A stretch of DNA of 64,000 bases. Origin: Streptomyces catenulae (GTDB lineage: Bacteria > Actinomycetota > Actinomycetes > Streptomycetales > Streptomycetaceae). A program made the position numbers and the translations under genes. Shown one piece after another: positions 39,734 through 48,700 of this stretch. The stretch is from positions 1 to 64,000 of the forward strand of contig NZ_JODY01000007.1 in NCBI RefSeq assembly GCF_000718015.1. Reading direction: 5' to 3'. Position 1 is the stretch's first letter; each line of letters begins with the position of its first letter. The notes beneath the pieces were generated by a model that saw only the letters and a list, made by a program, of their open reading frames with translations, was not told the DNA's origin and made no database searches.

Positions 39734-41152
39734 ATGAGCCTTGCCGCCTCCCCGGACCGCGAGACCGGCGCCGCCCGCGCCGCGCTCGCCGCCCGGTTCG
39801 AACGACTCCCGCTGTCCCGCTGGCACGTCACCGTCCGCGTCGTCATCGGCGTCGTGACCTTCTTCGAAGCCTTCGACCAACTGCTGATCGCCTACGCGAT
39901 GCCCGAACTCCGCCAGGAATGGGCGCTGTCCACCGGCGGCGCCACCCTGGTGATGACCGTCGGCTCGGTCGGCATGCTCCTCGGCGCGCTGCTCTCCGGC
40001 CGCCTCGCCGACCGGCACGGCCGGGTCACCGTCATCGCCGCCTGCATCGGCCTGTCGGGACTGGCCTCCGCCGCCCTCGCGGCCACGAACGGCCCCGGCT
40101 CCTTCATGGCGCTCCGCTTCGTCCAGGGCCTGGCCATCGGCGGGGAGGTGCCGGTCGCCGCCACCTTCATCAGCGAGATCACCCGCAGCCTGGGCCGCGG
40201 CCGCTTCGTCCTCCTCTACGAACTGGTCTTCCCCGCCGGGCTCACCGTCGGCGCGCTGGCCGCCGCCTGGATCGTCCCGGCTCTCGGCTGGCGCTGGATG
40301 TATCTGCTCGCCGCGCTCCCCGGACTGCTGGCGCTGCTGGTGCGCCGCACCGTCCCCGAGTCCCCGCGCTGGCTCGCCGACCGCGGGCGGCTGCCGGAGG
40401 CGGAGGCGACCATGGCGCTGATCGAGCGGAAGGTCGAGGCGGCGACGGGCCGCCCGCTGCCCCCGGTCACCGGCCCCGCCCCGGCGCCCGCGGGCGACGG
40501 CCCGGTCGTGCCCGCCACCCCCGCCGAACGCGCCGCCACCGGCGTCCGGGGCCTGTTCACCGGCCGCTACCGCCGCCGCACCCTCGTCCTCGCCGCCCTC
40601 TGGTTCACCGGGTACTTCGTCAACTACGGCATCACGTCCTGGCTGCCGAGCATCTACGGCAGCCGCTTCCACCTCTCGCTCGGCGACGCGCTGCTCGCCT
40701 CGACAGTCACCTCCGTCGCCGGACTGATCGGCTGTCTGGTCGCCGCGCTCACCGTGGACCGGATCGGCCGCCGCCGGATCTTCCCGCTCTTCCTCGGCGG
40801 CACCGCGGCCACCCTGCTCGTCCTCGCCCTGACCGGCGCCGGATCCACCGGCGGCGTCCTGCTGTGGACCTCACTCGCCGCGGTCTGCTTCTTCGGCTCC
40901 AACATCTGCCTGTACCTCTACACCCCGGAGCTGTACCCGACCCGGATGCGGGCGCTGGGCTGCGCCGCGGGCGGTGCGGTCAACCGGCTGGGGGTGATCG
41001 GCGGGCCCGTCGTCGTCGGCGCGGTGTACGCCGCGTCCGGACTGCCCGCGGTGTTCGCGGTGCTCGCCGCGGTCGCCGCCGCCGGTGCGCTGGCCGCCGC
41101 CCTCTTCGCCGAGGAGACCCGCGACCGGCCGCTGGAGGAGGTCTCCCCCTGA
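39734..41152 (+). CDS. MFS transporter, aromatic acid:H+ symporter-like
   Basis: 472 residues with about 12 membrane helices. Motif A of the major facilitator superfamily is seen between helices 2 and 3 (SGRLADRHGRVTVIA); the R/E-rich motif LRFVQGLAIGGEVPVAATFISEI and the central loop with RRTVPESPRWLADRGR place it in the sugar/aromatic-acid symporter group (PcaK/BenK-like). It is divergent from the catabolic operon and shares its operators, so it probably imports the substrate. ATG at 39734 with GGAGGAATCC upstream. Its 3' end is overlapped in antisense by the AraC gene frame. Confidence 0.9.
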   Translation: MSLAASPDRETGAARAALAARFERLPLSRWHVTVRVVIGVVTFFEAFDQLLIAYAMPELRQEWALSTGGATLVMTVGSVGMLLGALLSGRLADRHGRVTVIAACIGLSGLASAALAATNGPGSFMALRFVQGLAIGGEVPVAATFISEITRSLGRGRFVLLYELVFPAGLTVGALAAAWIVPALGWRWMYLLAALPGLLALLVRRTVPESPRWLADRGRLPEAEATMALIERKVEAATGRPLPPVTGPAPAPAGDGPVVPATPAERAATGVRGLFTGRYRRRTLVLAALWFTGYFVNYGITSWLPSIYGSRFHLSLGDALLASTVTSVAGLIGCLVAALTVDRIGRRRIFPLFLGGTAATLLVLALTGAGSTGGVLLWTSLAAVCFFGSNICLYLYTPELYPTRMRALGCAAGGAVNRLGVIGGPVVVGAVYAASGLPAVFAVLAAVAAAGALAAALFAEETRDRPLEEVSP

Positions 41153-42025
41153 CCGCAGCACCGGCGGATCGTCCGGGTCGGGCACCGTGTCGGACCAGCC
41201 GCCCGGCACACTGCGCCCCTGCCGTTCGCGGAAGCGGACCGGGGGCGTGCCGACCCGGCGGGTGAACAGGCGGCTGAAGTACGCCGGATCGTCGTAGCCG
41301 ACCCGGCGGGCCACGGCGGCGACGGGCAGCTCCGTCGCCGCCAGCAGCTCCTTGGCCCGGCCCAGCCGGATGCCGAGCAGATAGTCCTTGGGGGTGCACC
41401 CGGCGGCCCGGCGCACCGCGGCGCGCAGCGCGGCGGGCGTCATACCGTTCCGCGCCGCGTGCCCGGCCACCGTCAGCGGGGCGAACGCGTCCCGGGCCAG
41501 CGCCCGCAGCACCGGGTCGCCGTCCGCCCCGGTCCCGGCGCGGGCCCGGCGCAGCGCGACGAGGAGTTCGTGGACGGCGGCGGAGGTCTCCACCTCCAGG
41601 AGCGGGTTGTCGCGGCGCGCGGCGCGGGCGATCCGGCCGACGGCGGCGCGCGGCGCGACGGTGTCGGTGAGCGGCACCGGGCAGCGGTCCGCCTCGATGT
41701 ACCCCAGCTCCCGGTAGGTGGCGGTGGCCGGTCCGGTGAAGTCGACGAAGCTCTCGTCCCAGCCGCTGTCCGGGTCCGCGCCGTAGTGGTGGACGACGCC
41801 CGGCAGCAGCCACAGCAGCGCGGGCGCAGTGATCTCCCGGATCCGGCCGTCGGTCCCCGCGTACCAGCCGCGCCCGGCGCTGATCACCAGCGCGACATGG
41901 TGGTCGAGGGTGCGCGGCCCGACCGGCGGCAGCCTGCCGTGCTGGAGACCGACGCCCAGACAGACCAGTCCCAGGCGGTGGTGGACCGGTGTGGGCGTGA
42001 AGTAGCGCATCCAGGTGTGGTACAT
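40871..42025 (-). CDS. AraC family transcriptional regulator with antisense-overlapping tail
   Basis: 384 residues from the ATG at 42025 (GGGGAGG upstream). N-terminal cupin-like sensor (FTPTPVHHRLGLVCLGVGLQ, ISAGRGWYAGTDGRIREITAPALLWLLPGVVHHYG) and a C-terminal pair of helix-turn-helix motifs ending TELPVAAVARRVGYDDPAYFSRLFTRRVGTPPVRFRERQG near residue 275. The sensor type is the sugar-responsive one. After the DNA-binding domain the frame stays open for another 110 residues of low-quality Gly/Arg-rich sequence and overlaps the last 282 bp of the MFS gene. The functional protein may effectively end near 41200. Divergent from the GH35 gene, hence probably its regulator. Confidence 0.82.
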   Translation of the reverse strand: MYHTWMRYFTPTPVHHRLGLVCLGVGLQHGRLPPVGPRTLDHHVALVISAGRGWYAGTDGRIREITAPALLWLLPGVVHHYGADPDSGWDESFVDFTGPATATYRELGYIEADRCPVPLTDTVAPRAAVGRIARAARRDNPLLEVETSAAVHELLVALRRARAGTGADGDPVLRALARDAFAPLTVAGHAARNGMTPAALRAAVRRAAGCTPKDYLLGIRLGRAKELLAATELPVAAVARRVGYDDPAYFSRLFTRRVGTPPVRFRERQGRSVPGGWSDTVPDPDDPPVLRSGGDLLQRPVAGLLGEEGGGQRTGGGDRGEHREHRGQSGRGVHRADDDGPADHPQPVDRTARGAAQRPHPGRVQLRGVEVQADVGAEEADRGE

Positions 42026-42055
42026 CGCCGCCTCCCCGCCGCCGTCCGCCGCTCC

Positions 42056-42082
42056 GTCCAATCAGCGCCGATCTTTGTCCAT
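42056..42082 (+). promoter_or_regulatory. Shared direct-repeat motif upstream of GH35
   Basis: GTCCAA (42056-42061) and TTTGTCCAT (42074-42082): two GTCCA units 21 bp apart on one face of the helix, as AraC proteins prefer. The same two-part motif occurs upstream of the GH101 gene. It lies between the divergent araC-type and GH35 genes. GTCCATGGAC (42077-42086) is also a 10-bp palindrome. Confidence 0.55.
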
Positions 42083-42149
42083 GGACCGCCGCCCCGCCAG
42101 GGGGCGAGGGTGGGCGGCACGACGGCGGCGACGGAGGGCGGGCTCCACG

Positions 42150-43916
42150 GTGACAGGCGAGGCGGCCGCGTTCGCGGTGGGTGAGCGGGAGTTCCTCCAA
42201 GGCGGGCGGCCGGTGCGGCTGCTCTCCGGGGCGCTGCACCACTTCCGCGTCCACGAGGAACAGTGGGACCACCGGCTGGCGCTGCTGCGCGCCCTGGGCC
42301 TCAACTGCGTGGAGACATACGTCCCGTGGAACCTCCACGAACCCCGCCCCGGCGAGCCGCGGGACGTCGCCGCGGTGGGCCGGTTCCTGGACGCGGTCGG
42401 GCGCGCCGGGCTGCGGGCGATCGTCCGGCCCGGCCCGTACATCTGCGCCGAGTGGGAGAACGGCGGGCTGCCGCACTGGCTGACCGGGCCGCTCGGCCGC
42501 CGGGTGCGCACCACCGATCCGGCGTATCTGGCGGCGGTGGAGCGGTGGTTCACGGCGCTGCTGCCGCAGATCACCGCCCGCCAGTGCACCACCGGCGGCC
42601 CGGTGGTCCTCGTCCAGGTGGAGAACGAGTACGGCTCCTACGGATCGGACACCGCCTATCTGGCGTGGCTGGCGGAGCTGCTGCGCGACCGGGGTGTGAC
42701 GGTGCCGCTGTTCACCTCCGACGGGCCCGAGGACCACATGCTGACCGGCGGCTCGCTGCCGGGTGTGCTCGCCGCGGTGAACTTCGGCTCGGGCGCCCCG
42801 GAGGCGTTCGCCGCGCTCCGCCGCCACCGGCCGTCCGGCCCGCTGTTCTGCGCGGAGCTGTGGTGCGGCTGGTTCGCGCACTGGGGCGAGGAGCCCGCGC
42901 CGGACGGTGCGGAGCGGGCGGCACGGGAGCTGCGCGCGGCCCTGGAGTGCGGGGCGTCCGTCAACCTCTACATGGCGCACGGCGGCACCAGCTTCGGCGG
43001 CCACGCGGGCGCCAACCGCGCGGGGGAGCTGCACGACGGCCCGCTCCGGCCGACCGTCACCTCCTACGACTACGCCGCCCCGATCGACGAACGCGGCCGC
43101 CCCACCGCCAAGTTCACCCTCTTCCGCGAGGCGCTCGCCCCGTACACCGACGCCCCGCCGCCCCCGCCGCCCGCGCCCTGGCCGGTGCTGGCCGCGCCGG
43201 TGGACGTCCGCCTCGACCGGTGGGCGGCGCCCGACACGGTCCTGGAGACACTGGGCGGCCCGGAGGTGACCACGCCCGTCCCCGCCACCTTCGAGGAGGT
43301 GGACGTGGACCGCGGTCTGGTCCGCTACCGGCTGCGGATCCCGGGCCCCCGGCAGCCGTACCCGCTGCGGCTGCGGGGGCTGCGGGACCGCGCGGTGACG
43401 TTCGTGGACGGCGTGCCGGGCCCGGAGCTGGCGGCCGAGGACGCACTGCTCGGCGACGTGGCGGGCCCGGCGGAGGTGGAGCTGTGGGTGGAGTCCCTGG
43501 GCCGGGTCAACTACGGTCCCCGCCTCGGCGAGTCCAAGGGCCTCACGGGCGGGGTACTGCACGAGCGCCAGTATCTGCACGGCGTACGGGCGCGGGGCCT
43601 GCGGCTGGACGCGCTGGAGGACGCCGCGGCGGTGGCCCGGCTGCCGTTCGGCCCGCCCCGCCCCGGGGCGCGCGGGCTGCACCGCGGCACGGTCACCGTC
43701 CCGCCCGGCGCCACCGGCGACGCCCGCCTCGAACTCCCCGGCTGGACCAGGGGCTTCGCCTGGCTCAACGGCTTCCCCCTCGGCCGCTACTGGTCACAGG
43801 GTCCCCAACTCGACCTGTACACTCCGGGCCCGGTACTGCACGAGGGCCCCAACGAACTGCTGCTGCTGGAACTGGCCGGAGCGGCGGAGGCGGGCGTACC
43901 GCGGCTGGTGCCGTGA
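42150..43916 (+). CDS. GH35 beta-galactosidase
   Basis: 588 residues from a GTG at 42150 (start VTGEAAAFAVGEREF; GGAGGG upstream). Glycoside hydrolase family 35: the N-terminal TIM barrel shows LLSGALHHFRVHEEQW, RPGPYICAEWENGGLPHWL, the acid/base Glu in LVQVENEYGSYGSD and the nucleophile Glu in LFCAELWCGWFAHWG. The C-terminal beta-sandwich ends with GWTRGFAWLNGFPLGRYWSQGPQ, typical of the family. Length is normal. No signal peptide is evident, so it probably acts inside the cell on imported galactosides, or an unrecognised N-terminus exists: the ATG at 42081 would add an Arg-rich extension. Divergent from the AraC gene. Confidence 0.9.
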   Translation: MTGEAAAFAVGEREFLQGGRPVRLLSGALHHFRVHEEQWDHRLALLRALGLNCVETYVPWNLHEPRPGEPRDVAAVGRFLDAVGRAGLRAIVRPGPYICAEWENGGLPHWLTGPLGRRVRTTDPAYLAAVERWFTALLPQITARQCTTGGPVVLVQVENEYGSYGSDTAYLAWLAELLRDRGVTVPLFTSDGPEDHMLTGGSLPGVLAAVNFGSGAPEAFAALRRHRPSGPLFCAELWCGWFAHWGEEPAPDGAERAARELRAALECGASVNLYMAHGGTSFGGHAGANRAGELHDGPLRPTVTSYDYAAPIDERGRPTAKFTLFREALAPYTDAPPPPPPAPWPVLAAPVDVRLDRWAAPDTVLETLGGPEVTTPVPATFEEVDVDRGLVRYRLRIPGPRQPYPLRLRGLRDRAVTFVDGVPGPELAAEDALLGDVAGPAEVELWVESLGRVNYGPRLGESKGLTGGVLHERQYLHGVRARGLRLDALEDAAAVARLPFGPPRPGARGLHRGTVTVPPGATGDARLELPGWTRGFAWLNGFPLGRYWSQGPQLDLYTPGPVLHEGPNELLLLELAGAAEAGVPRLVP

Positions 43917-43971
43917 GGGGCGGACGGGACCCCGGCGAGACCGTCCGGTCGGCCGTGCCGCGCCACCACGG

Positions 43972-44706
43972 TCACCCGGCGCTCACCACCGGCCGGACGA
44001 CGATCTCGTTGACGTCGACGTGCGGGGGCTGGGCGAGGGCGTAGGAAATGGCCTCCGCGACGGCGGTGGCGGGGAGGGCCACGGCGCGGTAGCTCTTCAT
44101 GGCCTCGCGGGCGGTGGGGTCGCAGATGCCGTCGGCGAGTTCGGACTCGGTCACGCCCGGGGAGACGAGGGTGACCCGGACGGTTCCGGCGGACTCCTGG
44201 CGCAACCCCTCGGAGATCGCGCGGACGGCGAACTTGGTGGCGCAGTAGACGGCGGCGGTGGGCGAGACCTCGTACGCGCCGACGGAGGCGAGGGTGACGA
44301 GGTGTCCGCCGCCCTGGGCGCGCATCAGGGGCAGGGCGGCGGCGATACCGTGCAGGACACCGCGCACATTGACGTCGATCATGCGGTCCCACTCGTCGGT
44401 CCGCAGCGCGTCCAGCGGCGAGAGCGGCATCACCCCGGCGTTGTTGACCAGCACGTCCACCCGGCCGTGACGCTCGTGGGCGGCGGACACGAAGGCGCGG
44501 ACGTCGTCGGCGTCCGTGACGTCCAGCCGCCGGTACGCCGCGGTGCCGCCCGCGGCGGTGATCTCCTCGGTCAGCGTGGCGAGCCGGTCGGTGCGCCGGG
44601 CTCCGAGGAACAGCCGGTGGCCGTCGGCGGCGAGGCGGCGGGCGGTCGCCGCACCGATCCCGCTGCTCGCCCCGGTGACCGCCACGACCTTCGCTGTGTC
44701 CGTCAT
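43972..44706 (-). CDS. Short-chain dehydrogenase (YdfG-like)
   Basis: 244 residues from the ATG at 44706 (GAGGAAGAG upstream). Classical SDR: VVAVTGASSGIGAATARRL, VLVNNAGVMPLSPLD, catalytic Ser in LVTLASVGAYEVSP and Tyr-Lys in AAVYCATKFAVRAISEGLRQE. Similar to NADP-dependent oxidoreductases of the YdfG group (serine/3-hydroxy acid type). It is divergent from an MmyB-type regulator, an arrangement common in streptomycetes where the regulator controls the enzyme. Substrate unknown. Confidence 0.9.
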   Translation of the reverse strand: MTDTAKVVAVTGASSGIGAATARRLAADGHRLFLGARRTDRLATLTEEITAAGGTAAYRRLDVTDADDVRAFVSAAHERHGRVDVLVNNAGVMPLSPLDALRTDEWDRMIDVNVRGVLHGIAAALPLMRAQGGGHLVTLASVGAYEVSPTAAVYCATKFAVRAISEGLRQESAGTVRVTLVSPGVTESELADGICDPTAREAMKSYRAVALPATAVAEAISYALAQPPHVDVNEIVVRPVVSAG

Positions 44707-44856
44707 CTCTGCTCTTCCTCTCGGCGGGGCCCGGGGTGCTCGCGGTGGGGCGCGCCCCGCGGGGCCGCCCGTCGGCACCGACCCCGTCGCCCCGGGTGCG
44801 GGTCCGTCCTGCCCGGCCGAGTCTGGGCGGACCTGCGGCCACCGGCCAGGACGGGT

Positions 44857-44885
44857 GCCGCCTGGGTGCAGCACACCCAGGCGGC
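44857..44885. promoter_or_regulatory. 12-bp-arm operator between SDR and MmyB-type regulator
   Basis: Perfect inverted repeat GCCGCCTGGGTG - CAGCA - CACCCAGGCGGC. A further copy of GCCTGGGT follows at 44905-44912, directly before the regulator's ATG. This is a strong candidate binding site of the regulator encoded at 44915, controlling itself and the SDR gene. Confidence 0.65.
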
Positions 44886-44902
44886 GCCCCCGCCCCGCGC
44901 CC

Positions 44903-44914
44903 TAGCCTGGGTCC
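44903..44914 (+). promoter_or_regulatory. -10 box of a leaderless transcript
   Basis: TAGCCT (44903-44908) ends 6 nt before the A of the ATG at 44915, the spacing expected when transcription starts at the start codon. There is no Shine-Dalgarno sequence. No -35 box is seen; the operator palindrome occupies that region. Confidence 0.55.
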
Positions 44915-45748
44915 ATGACCGCCAATCACCTGGGAGAGTTCCTCCGCGCGCGCCGGGCGGGCCTGCGGCCGCAGGACGTCGGCGCGGTGGGCCACGGCGT
45001 GCGCCGGGTCGCCGGACTGCGCCGGGAGGAGGTCGCGGTCCTGGCCGGGGTGAGCATGGACTACTACACCCGCCTGGAACAGGGTCGCGAACGCCGCCCG
45101 TCGGCCCAGGTGCTCGACGCGCTCGGCCGCGCCCTGCGCCTGGCCCCCGACGCCCGCGCCCACCTGTACCGGCTGGCCGGGACCGCGCCGGACGGCCCGC
45201 CCGCCGCCACCACGGACCGCGTCTCCCCGGCGCTGCGCCGGTTGCTGGACGGCTACCCGGACGCCCCGGCGTTCGTCCTCAACCCGACCCTGGACCTCCT
45301 GGCGGGCAACGCCCTGGCCGAGGCCCTGCACTCGCCCTTCGCGCGGGCGGACAACCTGGCCCGGATGGTCTTCCTCGACCCGGTGGGCCGGGAGTTCTAC
45401 ACCCGGTGGAACCGCACCGCGGAGGCCACCGTGGGCCATCTGCGCCAGGCGTCCGGCCTCGCCCCCGGCCACCCCCGGCTGCGGGAGCTGGTCCGTGAAC
45501 TCACCGCCCACAGCCCGGACTTCACCCGCCTGTGGGACGCCCACACCGTGTGGGGCAAGACCCGGGACGCCAAGCAGCTGCGCCACCCGGACGTCGGGCC
45601 CCTGACGCTCGGCTACCAGTCCTTCGACGTGCGCGACGCCCCGGGCCAGCACCTGGTGGTCTACCAGGCCGAACCCGGCAGCCCGAGCGCCCGGGCCCTG
45701 GCACTGCTCGGCTCGCTCCACGCCTCCGCGGAGCGGGCCACCCGGTAG
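44915..45748 (+). CDS. XRE-type regulator with MmyB ligand-binding domain
   Basis: 277 residues. N-terminal helix-turn-helix: LGEFLRARRAGLRPQDVG, VRRVAGLRREEVAVLAGVSMDYYTRLEQGRERRPSAQVLDALGRAL. The C-terminal PAS-like MmyB domain (about 100-270) includes AFVLNPTLDLLAGNALAEAL and LVYQAEPGSPSARALALLGSL. MmyB-type regulators typically sit divergent to a short-chain dehydrogenase or similar enzyme and respond to a small ligand, as here. The transcript appears leaderless. Confidence 0.92.
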   Translation: MTANHLGEFLRARRAGLRPQDVGAVGHGVRRVAGLRREEVAVLAGVSMDYYTRLEQGRERRPSAQVLDALGRALRLAPDARAHLYRLAGTAPDGPPAATTDRVSPALRRLLDGYPDAPAFVLNPTLDLLAGNALAEALHSPFARADNLARMVFLDPVGREFYTRWNRTAEATVGHLRQASGLAPGHPRLRELVRELTAHSPDFTRLWDAHTVWGKTRDAKQLRHPDVGPLTLGYQSFDVRDAPGQHLVVYQAEPGSPSARALALLGSLHASAERATR

Positions 45749-45787
45749 CCGGGGGCGGGCCGCCCGGTGGCCGGGCCCGGGGCCGTC

Positions 45788-48700
45788 TCACACCTCCCGC
45801 ACCTCGAACCGGTCCAGCACGCACTCCGCCCTGTCGTCGTCACCGGTCTTCCGCAGCCCCACCCAGGTCTCACCGCCGTCGGGCGCGGTGAACTCGTGGG
45901 TGAAGGTGGCCGGTGCGGTCGCCACCGGCAGCGGGTGGCGGTCGAGTTCGCGGGGCGCGGGCTCGTCGACGGCGGTGAGCCAGGCGTACTGCCCGGCCTT
46001 CTCGTTGACGTAGGAGAAGGAGACCCGGTAGCGGCGTCCGGGGCGGAAGCGGACGGTGTGCGCCACGGTGCGGTACACCACGCCCGGGTTCTCGCCGCGG
46101 GACTTCAGCGAGGCGGCGCCGTCGAGGACGTCGTCGACCGCCTTCCCGTTCCAGCCGCGGCGGGTGTACGGCGCATGGCGTGCGCTGAGGTGGGTGCGCG
46201 GGTCGGTGGCGCCGCCCGCGTCGCCCTTGACGAAGACGCCCCAGCCCTGCGGGACGTGCGCGAAGTCCTCGTACACCAGCGTCCCGGGCCGGACGCTGTG
46301 TCCGGCGCGCACCACCCGGACGTTGTCGAACCGCACCCGCGGCGTCCCGGCCACCGCGGTGAGCGCGAGGGTGACCGGGCCGCCGCCCTCCGGCACGGTG
46401 AAGCGGGTGGTCAGCCGCTGGAAGCGGGTGCCGTGCTTCCGGTCGGCGGCGACGTGGTTGACGGCGGTGGAGGTGTCGGTCCAGTTGGCGGCGCGGGTGC
46501 CGTCGGCGGTCCGTACCTCCAGCGCGGCGCGGCGCCGCTGCCCGGCCCGCTCCCCCACCTCGATCTGCACGGACGCCGCGTAGTCGCCGGGCGGCAGCCG
46601 GTCCAGGCGCTGGGAGACGGTGGCCGCCGCGCCCGCCGCGACGACGAGTTCCGGGTCGCCGAGCGCGCTGGTGACCACGGAGACCGGGCCCTCGGTGCGC
46701 CAGTGGGCGGTGCCGCCGTGGAAGCCGGGGTCGGCGACGGCGGTGCCCTCGCCCCAGTGCGGCTCACGGAGGGCGGGCGCCCTGCGCCGGTACACCACGT
46801 ACGCGGTCCCCGGCTCCGCGTCGAGGGTGATCCGGCCGCCGCGCACCGGCAGCCGCCGCTCCGCCGCGCGGCCCCGGTCGGTGAGGCGGTAGACGTACAC
46901 CGCGGTGGCGTCCGCCCAGCCGCGCGGCAGCTGCCAGCTGGAGGCGCCGCCGTCCGGGTTGTAGTGGTAGAGCTTCGCCGGGTCGGTGGCGCGGCGCGGC
47001 TCCCAGGGCAGCAGATAGCGGTCGCCGTCGAGGACCGTCCGCCCGTCGGTGGTGATCCGGCGGACGCCGTCCGCGTCGGAGACGGCGGTGCGGCCCGGCC
47101 CCTCGAAGGTGATCTCGTGCGCGCCCCAGGTGCGGATCGGATACGCCTGGAGGTACTTGGCGGGCAGCGCGTCGCGCCAGACGATCGCGAGGAACGCGTA
47201 CCAGTCGGTCTTGCCGGTCCAGCCCGCGAAGTTGCCCATCCGGGGCGCGCCCAGCAGCGTCGGCCACTTGTCGGCGAAGACGTCCTTGTGGTGGTTGCGG
47301 ACGAAGCGGATCAGCCGGGAGTTGATACCGCGGGAGGTGTCGGGCCCGTAGTCGGTCTCGTTGGCCCAGTGCGACCAGAGCGAGGAGCGCTCCAGACCGT
47401 GGCCCCATTCGGAGGCGACCTGCCAGCCCTGGTCGCGCAGATGGCGCTGGAGGCGGTCGGAGTTCCAGCCCGATTCGCGGAAGACGTCGAAGTAGAGGGT
47501 GGTCAGGCCCGGGTCGGTCTCGGCGCGCAGCCGCGCCAGCCGGGCGGCGATGTTCCCGGAGAGCAGATCGCGGCGGGCGTCGATCCGGTACGACTGGTCG
47601 AGCCAGTCCCACTGCTCGTCGGCGGTGTCCACCAGCTCCTCGGAGAAGGCGTGCGCCTCCGGGTACGACTCGGTGGCGTTGACGTGCACCGCGAAGTCGC
47701 TGCCCCAGGTCTTCCCGGCGCGCAGCAGCGCGTTGAGGTCGCCGAGGCCACCGGCGCGGACGTTGTAGTTCCCGGCGTAGTCGGGGTGCGCGGAGTCGTG
47801 GCCCTCGGACTGGTACCCCTTGAGCAGGGTGAACTGCCGCAGCCCGTCGGTGGCCAGCGCGATCCGCTTGACGTCGTCGAGGGTGGCGAGGAACGGGTTG
47901 GTGGCCTGGCTGGCGAAGTTGAACGGGATGTGCGGGACGACCCGCAGATGCTGGGTGTCGGCCCCGGCAGGGGTGACCGCGATGTCGCGGAGCGCGGCGG
48001 CCCCGTCCTGCCAGTCGGCGACGCCGTCGCCGTTGCGGTCGCCGGTGACGACGACGGTCGCGTACGGCAGCGGCTCGGTGGCGTCGCGGGGCGCGCCCTT
48101 CGCCCGGTGGGTCCACTGACCGGGGCCCACCCACGCCGCGAGGTGGCCGTCGGCGCGGACGGTCTGCCGCCACAGCCGCCCGTTCTCCCAGCTCGTCGCG
48201 GCCGTCGGGGTGTCCTGGACGGTGTTGGTCTCGACGGCGGCGGCCAACTGCCCGGTGGCGACGACCGCGTAGGCGCAGCCGGTCGGCTCCGCCTCCGGCA
48301 CGCCGTCCGGCCGGGGGGTGACCAGGGTGTCGCCGCTGCGGGACTTGTCGAGGTCGATCCGGGCGGCGAGCAGCTGCGCGCCCGGCTGGTCGCTGCGCAC
48401 GCCCAGCAGCGCGAGACCCGGTATCTCCAGCGTGCCGACGGGCAGCGCCGCGGACTCCTCGATGCCGGTGACCCGCCAGGTGACGGTCGGTCCGGTCACC
48501 GCGATCTCCACCCCGATCCGGGTGCCGGAGCCGAGGTCGAGGGTGTAGGTGGCGCGGTCGGCGGCGAGGCGGTGGGTGACCTCGGGGGTGTGCGCCCGCC
48601 CGTCGATCAGCACCTCGCGCACCGGGTCCCGCCGCCCGTGCAGCACGGCGCCACCCGCCCGGTCGGTGTACGCGACGATCTGCGGGAACCCGGTGGCGAC

